13,928 nt of DNA. It comes from Anaerolineae bacterium (GTDB taxonomy: Bacteria; Chloroflexota; Anaerolineae; Aggregatilineales; Aggregatilineaceae). Under the pieces are notes generated by a model. That model made no database searches. It had not been told where the DNA came from and saw only the letters and a program-made list of their open reading frames with translations. Within the stretch, counting starts at the first letter, position 1. Every line of letters starts with the position of its first letter. Of the stretch, positions 7,516 through 13,424 are shown piece after piece. The position numbers and the translations under genes are program-made. The DNA lies in NCBI GenBank assembly GCA_018056405.1, contig JAGPFT010000023.1, positions 1 to 13,928 on the forward strand, written 5' to 3'.

Positions 7516-7716
7516 GTTCAGGGGCGGACAGGTGTTGAGATTGGTCTAATAGTCTGGGGCGGCTCTTTACTTTACCTCACCCCCGCCCGGCGCTGGCGCA
7601 CTTCGCCTCTCCCTCTCCGTTGACGGAGAGGGGGAAGAGCCGAGCGTAGCGAGGCCAGGGGGTGAGGTTATCGGTCGCCATCTCAACGCTTCTCACGTGG
7701 CTGCCCGCCCCTGAAC
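7516..7716. repeat. Wider imperfect inverted repeat enclosing copy C
   Basis: GTTCAGGGGCGGACAG (7516-7531) is matched at 15 of 16 positions by the reverse complement of 7701-7716. Further inward, GTTGAGATTGG on the left corresponds to GTTGAGATGG read on the minus strand on the right, with an indel between the blocks. Copy C sits roughly in the middle. A direct 9-bp repeat CTGTGCATG also occurs at 7508-7516 and 7718-7726. Confidence 0.6.
7575..7667 (+). repeat. Palindromic intergenic repeat, copy C (93 bp)
   Basis: Perfect 10-bp terminal inverted repeats are at 7575-7584 (CCTCACCCCC) and 7658-7667 (GGGGGTGAGG); one more A:T pair (7574, 7668) extends them. The central hairpin is CCCTCTCCGT (7611-7620) and ACGGAGAGGG (7623-7632). 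The trinucleotide TTA occurs immediately outside both ends (7572-7574 and 7668-7670). It has the same arm order as copy A. Confidence 0.85.
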
Positions 7717-7725
7717 CCTGTGCAT

Positions 7726-7763
7726 GGGAGGAGGCGAGCCGGGCGAAACGAGGCAGGAGGGGT
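7726..7763 (+). repeat. Degenerate half copy of the palindromic repeat (right arm only)
   Basis: GGCGAGCCGGGCGAAACGAG followed by GCAGGAGGGG aligns with the right arms of copies A and C (GAGCCGAGCGTAGCGAGGCC then AGGGGGTG). The left arm and central hairpin are absent. It lies about 60 bp beyond copy C in the same orientation. Confidence 0.5.
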
Positions 7764-8020
7764 CTGCATAAATGCGAAGCGGCCCCCTCTCAGTAAGCCT
7801 GGGGCCGCCTCGTCAAAGTATTTTTCAAATTGGGGGTTTAATTCGCAAAGCCTCTTGGCACTGCGACGGACGAGGTGGTCAAATCCCGTCTATTCGTCAA
7901 CTCTGTTGTGTAAGTCTTTTCGCTTCCACGACCAGCCACATTCCTTCTGGCTGGCCGGAAACACGACCGCGCTAATCTTACCCAACCCCAGGCCGGAACG
8001 CAAAAAGTCCGCCCTGCGAC

Positions 8021-8641
8021 TCAGCGTACCTGCTCCGGCGCAACGACCGTGGCCAGGCCGCTCAGAGCGCGCTCCAACGCCTGCACATCCAGCGCCGTTC
8101 CGCCGAACGTCCCCCAATGGCTGGGGATCACCCAGCGGGGCTGCAACACGCGCACCAACTCGACGGTTCGCTCCAGGGTGAGCGTGCCCGGCCCGCCAGC
8201 CAGCGGCAGGATGGCCACATCACAGCGAATCTTCTCAAGCTCCGGCACAAAATCTGTCGTCCCGGCATAGTAAATGTCGTAATAGTCAATGGAGATGACA
8301 AAGCCCAGCCCGCCCTTCGACGCCGGGTAGTAATCGGAGCGGGTGTAGGCAGGGACAGCCGTGATCCGCGCGCCGCTCACGTTGATGCTCTGCCACGAGC
8401 GCAGCAACAGCGCGCCGTCGCTGAGAACACTCGACGCAGCAGGGTTGGCGATGATCATCGTCTGCGGGCCGCGCAGCTTGTCAATGTCGCCGGGCGAGCA
8501 GTGATCGTAGAGATCATTGGTGATCAGGATTGCGTCGGGATGGAAGGCGCTACGGGATACCCGCCAGGGATTGATGTAGATCAACGGCGGCCCCTGGATG
8601 AGAAAGCTACCATGCCCTAGCCATTGAATGCGGTCGATCAT
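8021..8641 (-). CDS. Metallo-beta-lactamase-fold protein lacking canonical metal ligands
   Basis: This 206-residue cytoplasmic protein resembles the UlaG-like / MBL-fold metal-dependent hydrolases. Visible landmarks are WLGHGSFLI (7-15), YINPW (22-26), ILITNDLYDHCSPGDI (38-53), VPAYT (96-100), YYAGTTDF (124-131) and VIPSHWGTF (171-179). The family signature HxHxDH is here NDLYDH (42-47): Asn42 and Leu44 replace the first two His, while Asp46 and His47 remain. The GDTD motif reads GTTD (127-130), losing an Asp ligand. The C-terminal His175 is kept. The full reading frame is intact, so this looks like a maintained protein that may be catalytically inactive, or active through altered metal binding. 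The start is ATG on the minus strand (8639-8641), with GGGAAG a few bases upstream. It stands alone, divergent from the pseudogene and membrane-protein cluster. Confidence 0.82.
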   Translation of the reverse strand: MIDRIQWLGHGSFLIQGPPLIYINPWRVSRSAFHPDAILITNDLYDHCSPGDIDKLRGPQTMIIANPAASSVLSDGALLLRSWQSINVSGARITAVPAYTRSDYYPASKGGLGFVISIDYYDIYYAGTTDFVPELEKIRCDVAILPLAGGPGTLTLERTVELVRVLQPRWVIPSHWGTFGGTALDVQALERALSGLATVVAPEQVR

Positions 8642-8784
8642 GGATGCTTCCCACAGTGTGAACTGGTGCGAAATGTGAAGAAAGTAAATGTACCTTTACC
8701 AACGATTCAAGTCTATCACCCAATCGCCCGCCCTTCAACCAACGTTCAGCCCATACACGTTAGAAGCAGATTAGAGATTCCTAA

Positions 8785-8967
8785 CAGGAGCGCGGGCAGC
8801 CGCGCTTGCGCCTGCGCCATTCTCCGTTTACGATTGACTAAACGGCGCGCAACGTGTGAGTGCAGCCTATGCTGGCTGCTCTGGACGAAGCCGACATTCC
8901 AGACCCGGCGCGCGCCACGATCCAGGAATACTTTGAGCGCACTGCCACGCACCTGATCAATGCGTAG
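8785..8967 (+). pseudogene. Decayed C-terminal half of a truncated hemoglobin (group II-like)
   Basis: One frame (codons from 8785) reads, with stops marked *, GQPRLRLRHSPFTID (8794-8838), * (TAA 8839-8841), TARNV, * (TGA 8857-8859), then VQPMLAALDEADIPDPARAT and IQEYFERTATHLINA, ending TAG at 8965-8967. This matches the end of truncated hemoglobins: GxPRLRxRHxPFxI, RxxWxxxM, ALDEAGIP..., YFERAATHxIN. The TGA falls at the invariant Trp (G8) position, so TGG to TGA is the likely change. The upstream half, with the proximal heme His, is not recognisable in 8642-8784. An ATG at 8869 could start a 32-residue peptide but has no clear ribosome-binding site. No database search was made; the call rests on recalled family pattern. 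Confidence 0.65.
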
Positions 8968-9000
8968 TGGTCTGTTTGGCGGCGCGCAGGAGAGAAGACA

Positions 9001-9387
9001 ATGGCTGGGAAACCTGCGGCGTCAGCAAGCGCGATCGATCGCTGGGCGGCACGCCTGGGGCGTCTCTCGCGTGGGTGGCGCGTGCTGCTCAGCCTGGTTA
9101 TCACGCTTGAACTGGTCATCCTGCTCTCTTTCGTTGTAGATCGCCTGCTGATCCAGCGCGTGGTCGAAGGCGACCTGGCGCGCGCCGCCCCGGCCTGGAT
9201 CGCAGTGGGGGTCGGGCTGGCGCTCTACGCGCTCGGCTGGTGGGCGCTGGTGGGGTTCGACTGGGACCCTGCCCGACCCTGGCGTCCGGGGCGGGCGGCG
9301 GTGCTGTACACGGCGGCGGGCGGGGCCGGGCTGCTGGTGATGATCGTCCTGGTACTGTTTGGGCTGGCGTTCGGCTATCTGCTGTGA
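9001..9387 (+). CDS. Small integral membrane protein of unknown function, three predicted helices
   Basis: This 128-residue protein has a basic N-terminus (about 1-27) followed by three hydrophobic segments at about 28-50 (VLLSLVITLELVILLSFVVD), 64-85 (PAWIAVGVGLALYALGWWAL) and 101-128 (AVLYTAAGGAGLLVMIVLVL). The loop between helices 2 and 3 is DWDPARPWRPGR, and the C-terminus ends within or at the membrane (FGYLL). AGGAG at 8988-8992 with an 8-nt spacer supports the ATG at 9001. It lies 23 nt before a lipoprotein gene and is probably co-transcribed with it. I do not recognise the family. Confidence 0.75.
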   Translation: MAGKPAASASAIDRWAARLGRLSRGWRVLLSLVITLELVILLSFVVDRLLIQRVVEGDLARAAPAWIAVGVGLALYALGWWALVGFDWDPARPWRPGRAAVLYTAAGGAGLLVMIVLVLFGLAFGYLL

Positions 9388-9410
9388 CGGCGCGGGAGAG
9401 GAAGGGGCAC

Positions 9411-10049
9411 ATGCGCAGAGAGTGGCTGCTGAGCGGGCTGCTGGCAGTGGCGCTGCTGGCGGGCTGTGGGGGCGATGAGGTCGGGCAGACGCCCTCCGCC
9501 ACAGCAACCCTTGTCACGCCCTCCCCGCTGCCGCCCACATGGACGCCCAAGCCACCGGGATTTGTCTCTTCGGCGACGCCCACACCCGAAAACACCACTA
9601 CCCGCACGCCCGGCGGAACGGGCGAGAGTGGGTCCTTAGCGGGAGGTATTCCATTCCCGCCAACCTGGACGCCGGGATCGCCGCCAAGCGCCACGCCCAG
9701 AAAGTCACCGACGCCGGTCGTGCCGACGTTGCCACCCGCGCCCACCTGGACGCCCCAGCCGGCTTACTGCCGCACTCTGGCTGTCGTCGGTGGCGACCTG
9801 GCGACGCGCGTGGGTGTGGCGGTGACTGTGCGCTGGACGCCCATCGCCGAGTTCAGCGACTATCTGGTCATCGTGCGGCATCCTGGCGGCGGGATCGTCC
9901 ATTCGGAGGCGGTTGCGAGTGACACACTGCGCTTGCCCGGCGATCTGTTCAGCGTGGCCGGCGCGTATGGCTGGGAAGTGTGGCCGCTGGATGCAGAGGG
10001 CAACCGCGCGTGCTACGCGGTTGGCGGCGAGATTATTGTCAGCTTCTGA
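9411..10049 (+). CDS. Lipoprotein with spaced PTWTP motifs and C-terminal beta-sandwich-like domain
   Basis: This 212-residue protein has a signal peptide MRREWLLSGLLAVALLAGC with lipobox LAGC and Cys19 as lipidation site. A Thr/Pro/Ser-rich stalk (about 25-117) follows with three near-identical motifs: PPTWTP at 41-46, PPTWTP at 83-88 and APTWTP at 110-115. The C-terminal ~95 residues (VTVRWTPIAEFSDYLVIVRH, YGWEVWPLDAEGNRACYAVG) look like a fibronectin-III-like or related beta-sandwich, with Cys at both ends that could form a disulfide. ATG 9411 is preceded by AGAGGAAGG. A longer in-frame opening upstream overlaps the previous gene in another frame and is not coding. Function is unknown; a surface adhesion or ligand-binding role is inference. 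Confidence 0.8.
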   Translation: MRREWLLSGLLAVALLAGCGGDEVGQTPSATATLVTPSPLPPTWTPKPPGFVSSATPTPENTTTRTPGGTGESGSLAGGIPFPPTWTPGSPPSATPRKSPTPVVPTLPPAPTWTPQPAYCRTLAVVGGDLATRVGVAVTVRWTPIAEFSDYLVIVRHPGGGIVHSEAVASDTLRLPGDLFSVAGAYGWEVWPLDAEGNRACYAVGGEIIVSF

Positions 10050-10276
10050 TCGCTGGCGGCGAATCACGAGATTTCTTCCTGATGCAGCGCAGAGTTCCTG
10101 ATACGCACTGAAACGCAGACATCGCCGGTCAGTGGGGGCGCAGGGAGAACGTGCGCACTGAAGCCTCGCCCAGGCGACAGGCTGACGTTGCCGGCTGGAT
10201 CGTGCTGAGCGGAAACTTGCTGCCCAAGAACAAGACGCAACCTTCCGCAGACGTGTTGGCGGAGCGAGGGGAAGCT

Positions 10277-11488
10277 GTGAAAGATTCCGGCTGGCGTGTA
10301 GCGCTCAAGTGGGGATTCGGGGCTGCGCTCGCGCACAGGCTGCTGCTGGGCATTTGGATGGCATCAGTCTGGATAACGATTAGCTCCTGGACAACTTACG
10401 ACGCAGACTTTGACGCCACCAGGATGGACGGCTTGCCGCGCTTGAGCACGCCAGCGGCGCAAGTCATCTTCGGCGTGTGGCGCCGGTGGGACGCCAACCA
10501 TTACCTGAGCCTGGCCGTTCATGGCTACCAGCCTGAAAACCCCGGCCCGACCGTGTTCGGCGTGCTGACGCCACTCGCGTTCCAGTTTCTTGATCGGGCG
10601 TTGCCCGGCCCGGTAGACCTGGGCGCGATGGTGTTTGAGACACTCGCGTTTGGGCTTGCCCTGACGCTGCTGTTCCGGCTGTGCGTTGTAGACTATGGCG
10701 ATGGCCAGTTGGCTCACTGGGCGGTCGGCGTGGCGGTGTTGCAGCCCCTGTCGTATGTCTTCGCTGCGCCGCTGTCCGAATCGGCTTATCTGGCGCTGGC
10801 ACTAGGAGCGGTATACGCTGCGTATCGCGAACGTTGGCTGCTAGCTGCGCTCTGTGGGCTGCTGGCAACGCTGGCGCGTATTCAGGGTGTGCTCCTGGCG
10901 GTGGTTGTGGGGCTGATCCTGCTGAGCACCACCCGCGCCCGTCAGGGGGGCGTGCGAGAGATGGTCAGGCGGGGCTGGTCATTGATCTTGATCCCGCTGG
11001 GAGGGCTGTTGTTCCTTGGTTTCCGGTCGATCCAGGGTTTGCCTTCCCTGGGCAACGTGTATGCACATCACTCGTACCTTGTCTATGCCGATCCTTTTAG
11101 CAGCCTGTTTTTCAACGCGCGACACTTCGTACGCCAGTGGCCGCATTCCCTATACGATGCGGATTTGCTGACGCTGGCGGTGAGTCTGGCGCTGGGCGTG
11201 CTCATGCTGCGTTACCCGCGCCATCGCCGGTTGCCAATGGTGGCCTATACGTGGATGCATCTGCTGCTGTTTCTCAGCAAGGTCAACTTGACGCAGGGCA
11301 CGCAAGAAGTGACCTACTCGCAGAGCTTTGGACGTTACGCGCTGGTGTTGTTTCCGCTGACCATCATGGTGGCAGACGGGCTGCGCCAGATTCGCTCAGA
11401 ACGTGTGCGCTTCGCGTGCGTGGTAGGGGGGTCGCTGTTGCTGCTCGTCTTCAGCGCCAGGCACGTGCTATATCTGATCGGGCCGTAA
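10277..11488 (+). CDS. PIG-V-like integral membrane glycosyltransferase (mannosyltransferase family)
   Basis: This ~403-residue polytopic membrane protein has many hydrophobic segments. It resembles the bacterial PIG-V / GPI mannosyltransferase 2-like family, GT-C enzymes using lipid-linked sugar donors. Key matches are WRRWDANHYLSLAVHGY (68-84, family pattern RWDxxHYxxIAxxGY, with the Asp likely catalytic), GVLTPLAFQFL (95-105, in place of FFPLYPLL), PLSESAYLALALGA (165-178) and ATLARIQGVLL (197-207). The start is uncertain. GTG 10277 has GAGGGG with a 5-nt spacer and begins just before the first helix; GTG 10151 would add 42 polar residues and has AGGGAG placed rather close. A role in glycosylating surface lipids or proteins is plausible given the neighbouring surface lipoproteins. 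The 3' end overlaps convergent thyX by 21 bp. The 10050-10276 gap shows nothing else convincing. Confidence 0.8.
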   Translation: MKDSGWRVALKWGFGAALAHRLLLGIWMASVWITISSWTTYDADFDATRMDGLPRLSTPAAQVIFGVWRRWDANHYLSLAVHGYQPENPGPTVFGVLTPLAFQFLDRALPGPVDLGAMVFETLAFGLALTLLFRLCVVDYGDGQLAHWAVGVAVLQPLSYVFAAPLSESAYLALALGAVYAAYRERWLLAALCGLLATLARIQGVLLAVVVGLILLSTTRARQGGVREMVRRGWSLILIPLGGLLFLGFRSIQGLPSLGNVYAHHSYLVYADPFSSLFFNARHFVRQWPHSLYDADLLTLAVSLALGVLMLRYPRHRRLPMVAYTWMHLLLFLSKVNLTQGTQEVTYSQSFGRYALVLFPLTIMVADGLRQIRSERVRFACVVGGSLLLLVFSARHVLYLIGP

Positions 11489-12202
11489 TAGCCCCGGTGC
11501 CATGAACGTCTCGAACGCCTCTGCCGTCCAGGGGAGCGCCGGCTTGAAGAAGTGGGTGAAGAGCGCCTGGGCGTACTGGCGAATCTCGTACTGCGCTTCG
11601 GGGGCCATGCGCAGCCGCAGAAAATGCATCAGGTTGTGCGCGTCCACCTTGACTACCCAAGTGTAGTACACGGCGAAGCCCGGCAGGAACATGCGCGCCA
11701 GTTCGCGGGCGACGCCCGCATCCAGAGCGCGCTGGTAGAGCGCGAACGATTGCTCGTAATGGTCGCGCAGGGCCTGGGTGAGCGCCTCGGCTTCCGGCCC
11801 GGCCAATTCTCCCTCGCTGGCCTGCTTGTTGTCGGCGGCCTGCAAGCGCCAGGCAGCAGGTACGTAGAAGTCACCCTCATCAAAAGCAGTATAGCGTCCC
11901 GACTGGGCATTCACGTGCCAGGTGCGGTGGCGCACCCACTGCCACCAGACGACCAGTGGCGCGCGCACGCGGAAGCGGAACTCGACCTGCTCAAAGGGTG
12001 AGGTGTGCCGGTGCTGGAGCAGGTAGAAAAGCAGCTTCTTGTCGCGGTCGGCCCCCTTGCTTTCGCCCAGGAAAGATACACGCGCGGCGCTGACGATGGC
12101 CAGATCGTCGCCCATCATGTCCTGCAGCTCGATCCAGCCCTGGTCGAGCACGTCCACGCGCTTGCCGATGAGCGCGTCGCGCGGCGAAGGGTGATCGGTC
12201 AT
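11468..12202 (-). CDS. thyX: FAD-dependent thymidylate synthase ThyX
   Basis: This 244-residue flavin-dependent enzyme makes dTMP from dUMP using methylene-THF and NADPH. Supporting segments are HRHTSPFEQVEFRFRVRAP (64-82), the ThyX motif region RHRTWHVNAQSGRYT (91-105), YVPAAWR (113-119), ARMFLPGF (169-176), VDAHNLMHFLRLR (186-198) and AQYEIRQYA (203-211). The canonical motif RHRxxSxNExSxR is altered: His96 replaces the first Ser and Ala99 replaces Glu, while Arg91, Asn98, Ser101 and Arg103 are kept. The start is ATG at 12200-12202 with AAGGA upstream. It is the last gene of the minus-strand yebC-ruvC-ruvA-thyX run, 35 bp after ruvA, and overlaps the convergent glycosyltransferase gene by 21 bp. 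Confidence 0.95.
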   Translation of the reverse strand: MTDHPSPRDALIGKRVDVLDQGWIELQDMMGDDLAIVSAARVSFLGESKGADRDKKLLFYLLQHRHTSPFEQVEFRFRVRAPLVVWWQWVRHRTWHVNAQSGRYTAFDEGDFYVPAAWRLQAADNKQASEGELAGPEAEALTQALRDHYEQSFALYQRALDAGVARELARMFLPGFAVYYTWVVKVDAHNLMHFLRLRMAPEAQYEIRQYAQALFTHFFKPALPWTAEAFETFMAPGLLRPDQI

Positions 12203-12237
12203 GGTATGGCTTCCTTTCTCTGCGCGAGCAGGTGGGG

Positions 12238-12813
12238 TCAGGCGAAGTACTGCAACGCCAGCCGGACTCGCTCCTCGATGTCGGCGGGCGCGTCGCGCGG
12301 GATGGCTTGCAGCGCGGTCTGCGCCTCGACGACGCTGTAGCCGAGCGCGGTCAGCGTGGCGATCACGTCCGTGTCTATGTCGCTCAGAGCGGCAACGCCC
12401 AGCGATGGTTCCAGAACCAGCTTATCCTTAAGCTCAAAGATGAGCTTCTGCGCCAGCTTCTTGCCGATGCCTGGCACGCGGGTGAGCACGTCCGGCTCTT
12501 CGCGGGCGACGGCGTTGTGGATGTGCTCGACGGTCAGCGTGCTGAGCAGCGCCAGGGCGATGCGCGGCCCCACGCCGCTGATGGTGATCAGCGTCTCGAA
12601 CAGGGCGCGCTCCTCTTGCTCGGCGAAGCCGTAGAGGATCAGGCCGTCCTCGCGCACGTGCAGGTGTGTGTACAGCGTCACCGTGTGCCCAGGGCCATCC
12701 ACCAGGTCGCGCACGGAGGTGGGGACGTGCACGCGCAGCCCGACGCCGCCAACCACGACGACCACATACTGCTTGGTGATGGCGGCGACTTGCCCGGTGA
12801 CGCTGTCAATCAT
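12238..12813 (-). CDS. ruvA: Holliday junction branch migration protein RuvA
   Basis: At 191 residues it has the normal RuvA length. It binds four-way junctions as a tetramer and recruits the RuvB helicase. Domain I is an OB fold starting MIDSVTGQV, with VVVVVGGVGLRVHVP at 17-31 and the typical YTHLHVREDGLILYGF at 48-63. Domain II has two helix-hairpin-helix motifs, ISGVGPRIAL (78-87) and VPGIGKKLAQKL (113-124). Domain III, which contacts RuvB, is at about 147-191. ATG at 12811-12813 has AGGGAG upstream. It lies 31 nt after ruvC. ruvB does not follow; thyX does. Confidence 0.96.
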   Translation of the reverse strand: MIDSVTGQVAAITKQYVVVVVGGVGLRVHVPTSVRDLVDGPGHTVTLYTHLHVREDGLILYGFAEQEERALFETLITISGVGPRIALALLSTLTVEHIHNAVAREEPDVLTRVPGIGKKLAQKLIFELKDKLVLEPSLGVAALSDIDTDVIATLTALGYSVVEAQTALQAIPRDAPADIEERVRLALQYFA

Positions 12814-12844
12814 GGCTGTGCTCTCCCTGCTGCACGCCGCCGGC

Positions 12845-13339
12845 TTATTCGGCGGACAGGCGCTCGAAACGGCTGGCGTTCAGGTCGGTGATGGCCACGC
12901 CCAACCCGTCGGCGGCGTCGTCCGGGCGCGGCAGGTCGTCCAGGCCCAGAAGCTGGCGGATCATCTCCTGCATCTGCCCCTTGTCCGCGTTGCCATAGCC
13001 GGCGATGGCCTGCTTAATCTCCGCTGGCTTGTATTCGCGCACGGTCAGGCCCGCCTGGGCCAGCGCCAGCAGAATCACGCCGCGCCCCTGGGCGACGGTG
13101 ATGGCGGTGGTCACATTCTTGCCGAAATACAGCGCCTCGATGGCGGCAGCGTCGGGCCGGTACCGGGCGATGAGGGCCGTAATGTCCGTGTGAAGTTGGA
13201 GCAGGCGGTCGGGCATGGGCGTGCGCGCGGGCGTGGTGATGACGCCGAAAGCGACGGCGGTCAGGTCGCCATCCGGGCTTTCGCGCACGAGGCCGTAGCC
13301 GGTGGTCGCTGTGCCGGGGTCAATGCCCAGGACGAGCAT
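12845..13339 (-). CDS. ruvC: Crossover junction endodeoxyribonuclease RuvC
   Basis: This 164-residue Holliday-junction resolvase has an RNase H-like fold. The four acidic metal-binding residues are visible: Asp7 in LGIDPGT, Glu68 in AIEALYFGKN, and Asp141 and Asp144 in PDDAADGL. KPAEIKQAIAGYGNADKGQM (104-123) is the conserved DNA-binding segment. The length is typical. ATG at 13337-13339 is preceded by AGGA with an 8-nt spacer. It is co-directional with yebC (85 nt upstream) and ruvA (31 nt downstream), the common yebC-ruvC-ruvA arrangement. Confidence 0.96.
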   Translation of the reverse strand: MLVLGIDPGTATTGYGLVRESPDGDLTAVAFGVITTPARTPMPDRLLQLHTDITALIARYRPDAAAIEALYFGKNVTTAITVAQGRGVILLALAQAGLTVREYKPAEIKQAIAGYGNADKGQMQEMIRQLLGLDDLPRPDDAADGLGVAITDLNASRFERLSAE

Positions 13340-13358
13340 GGCCGAATTCCTAACTCAT

Positions 13359-13396
13359 CCTCAGGCCGCCCACCGTCTCCGGTGCGTGGCCTGAGG
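13359..13396. other. Two-tier hairpin between yebC and ruvC
   Basis: CCTCAGGCC (13359-13367) and GGCCTGAGG (13388-13396) form a perfect 9-bp outer stem. Inside it CACCG (13371-13375) and CGGTG (13380-13384) form a 5-bp inner stem with a TCTC loop. No T-run follows on either strand, so it is not a standard intrinsic terminator. It may shape expression of ruvC relative to yebC. Confidence 0.6.
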
Positions 13397-13424
13397 GGGT
13401 ACGCAGTGGACGCGAGGCACCAGG

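Larger units (their letters stand above)
7424..8020. other. Convergent intergenic region without a recognisable gene
   Basis: About 600 bp lie between the end of the SH3b lipoprotein gene and the end of the minus-strand MBL-fold gene. Short open frames here show no family resemblance, ribosome-binding site or domain. The region holds palindromic repeat copy C, a degenerate half copy, an inverted repeat around copy C (7516-7531 with 7701-7716), an 8-bp stem GCGGCCCC/GGGGCCGC (7779-7786, 7801-7808) and a 7-bp stem CCAGCCA/TGGCTGG (7932-7938, 7948-7954). Neither stem has an adjoining T-run, so I do not call them terminators. The stretch from about 7815 to 7980 is less GC-rich than the genes. Confidence 0.6.

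Noticed and set aside
8006..8021. Possible terminator for the MBL-fold gene on the minus strand (AGTC/GACT stem then TTTTT)
   Set aside because: The stem is only 4 bp and includes part of the stop codon; too weak to call.
7720..8181. 153-codon open frame on the plus strand across the end of the MBL-fold gene
   Set aside because: It overlaps the well-supported minus-strand gene, has no family resemblance and no ribosome-binding site, and is rich in Arg/Pro/Ala as expected for a shadow frame in GC-rich DNA.
10151..10276. Extension of the glycosyltransferase to the upstream GTG at 10151
   Set aside because: The added residues are polar and unlike the family N-terminus, and GTG 10277 has a better-spaced ribosome-binding site; noted as an alternative only.
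12232..12891. 219-codon plus-strand frame opposite ruvA
   Set aside because: It is antisense to a clearly identified ruvA with no domain features; long shadow frames are common at this GC content.
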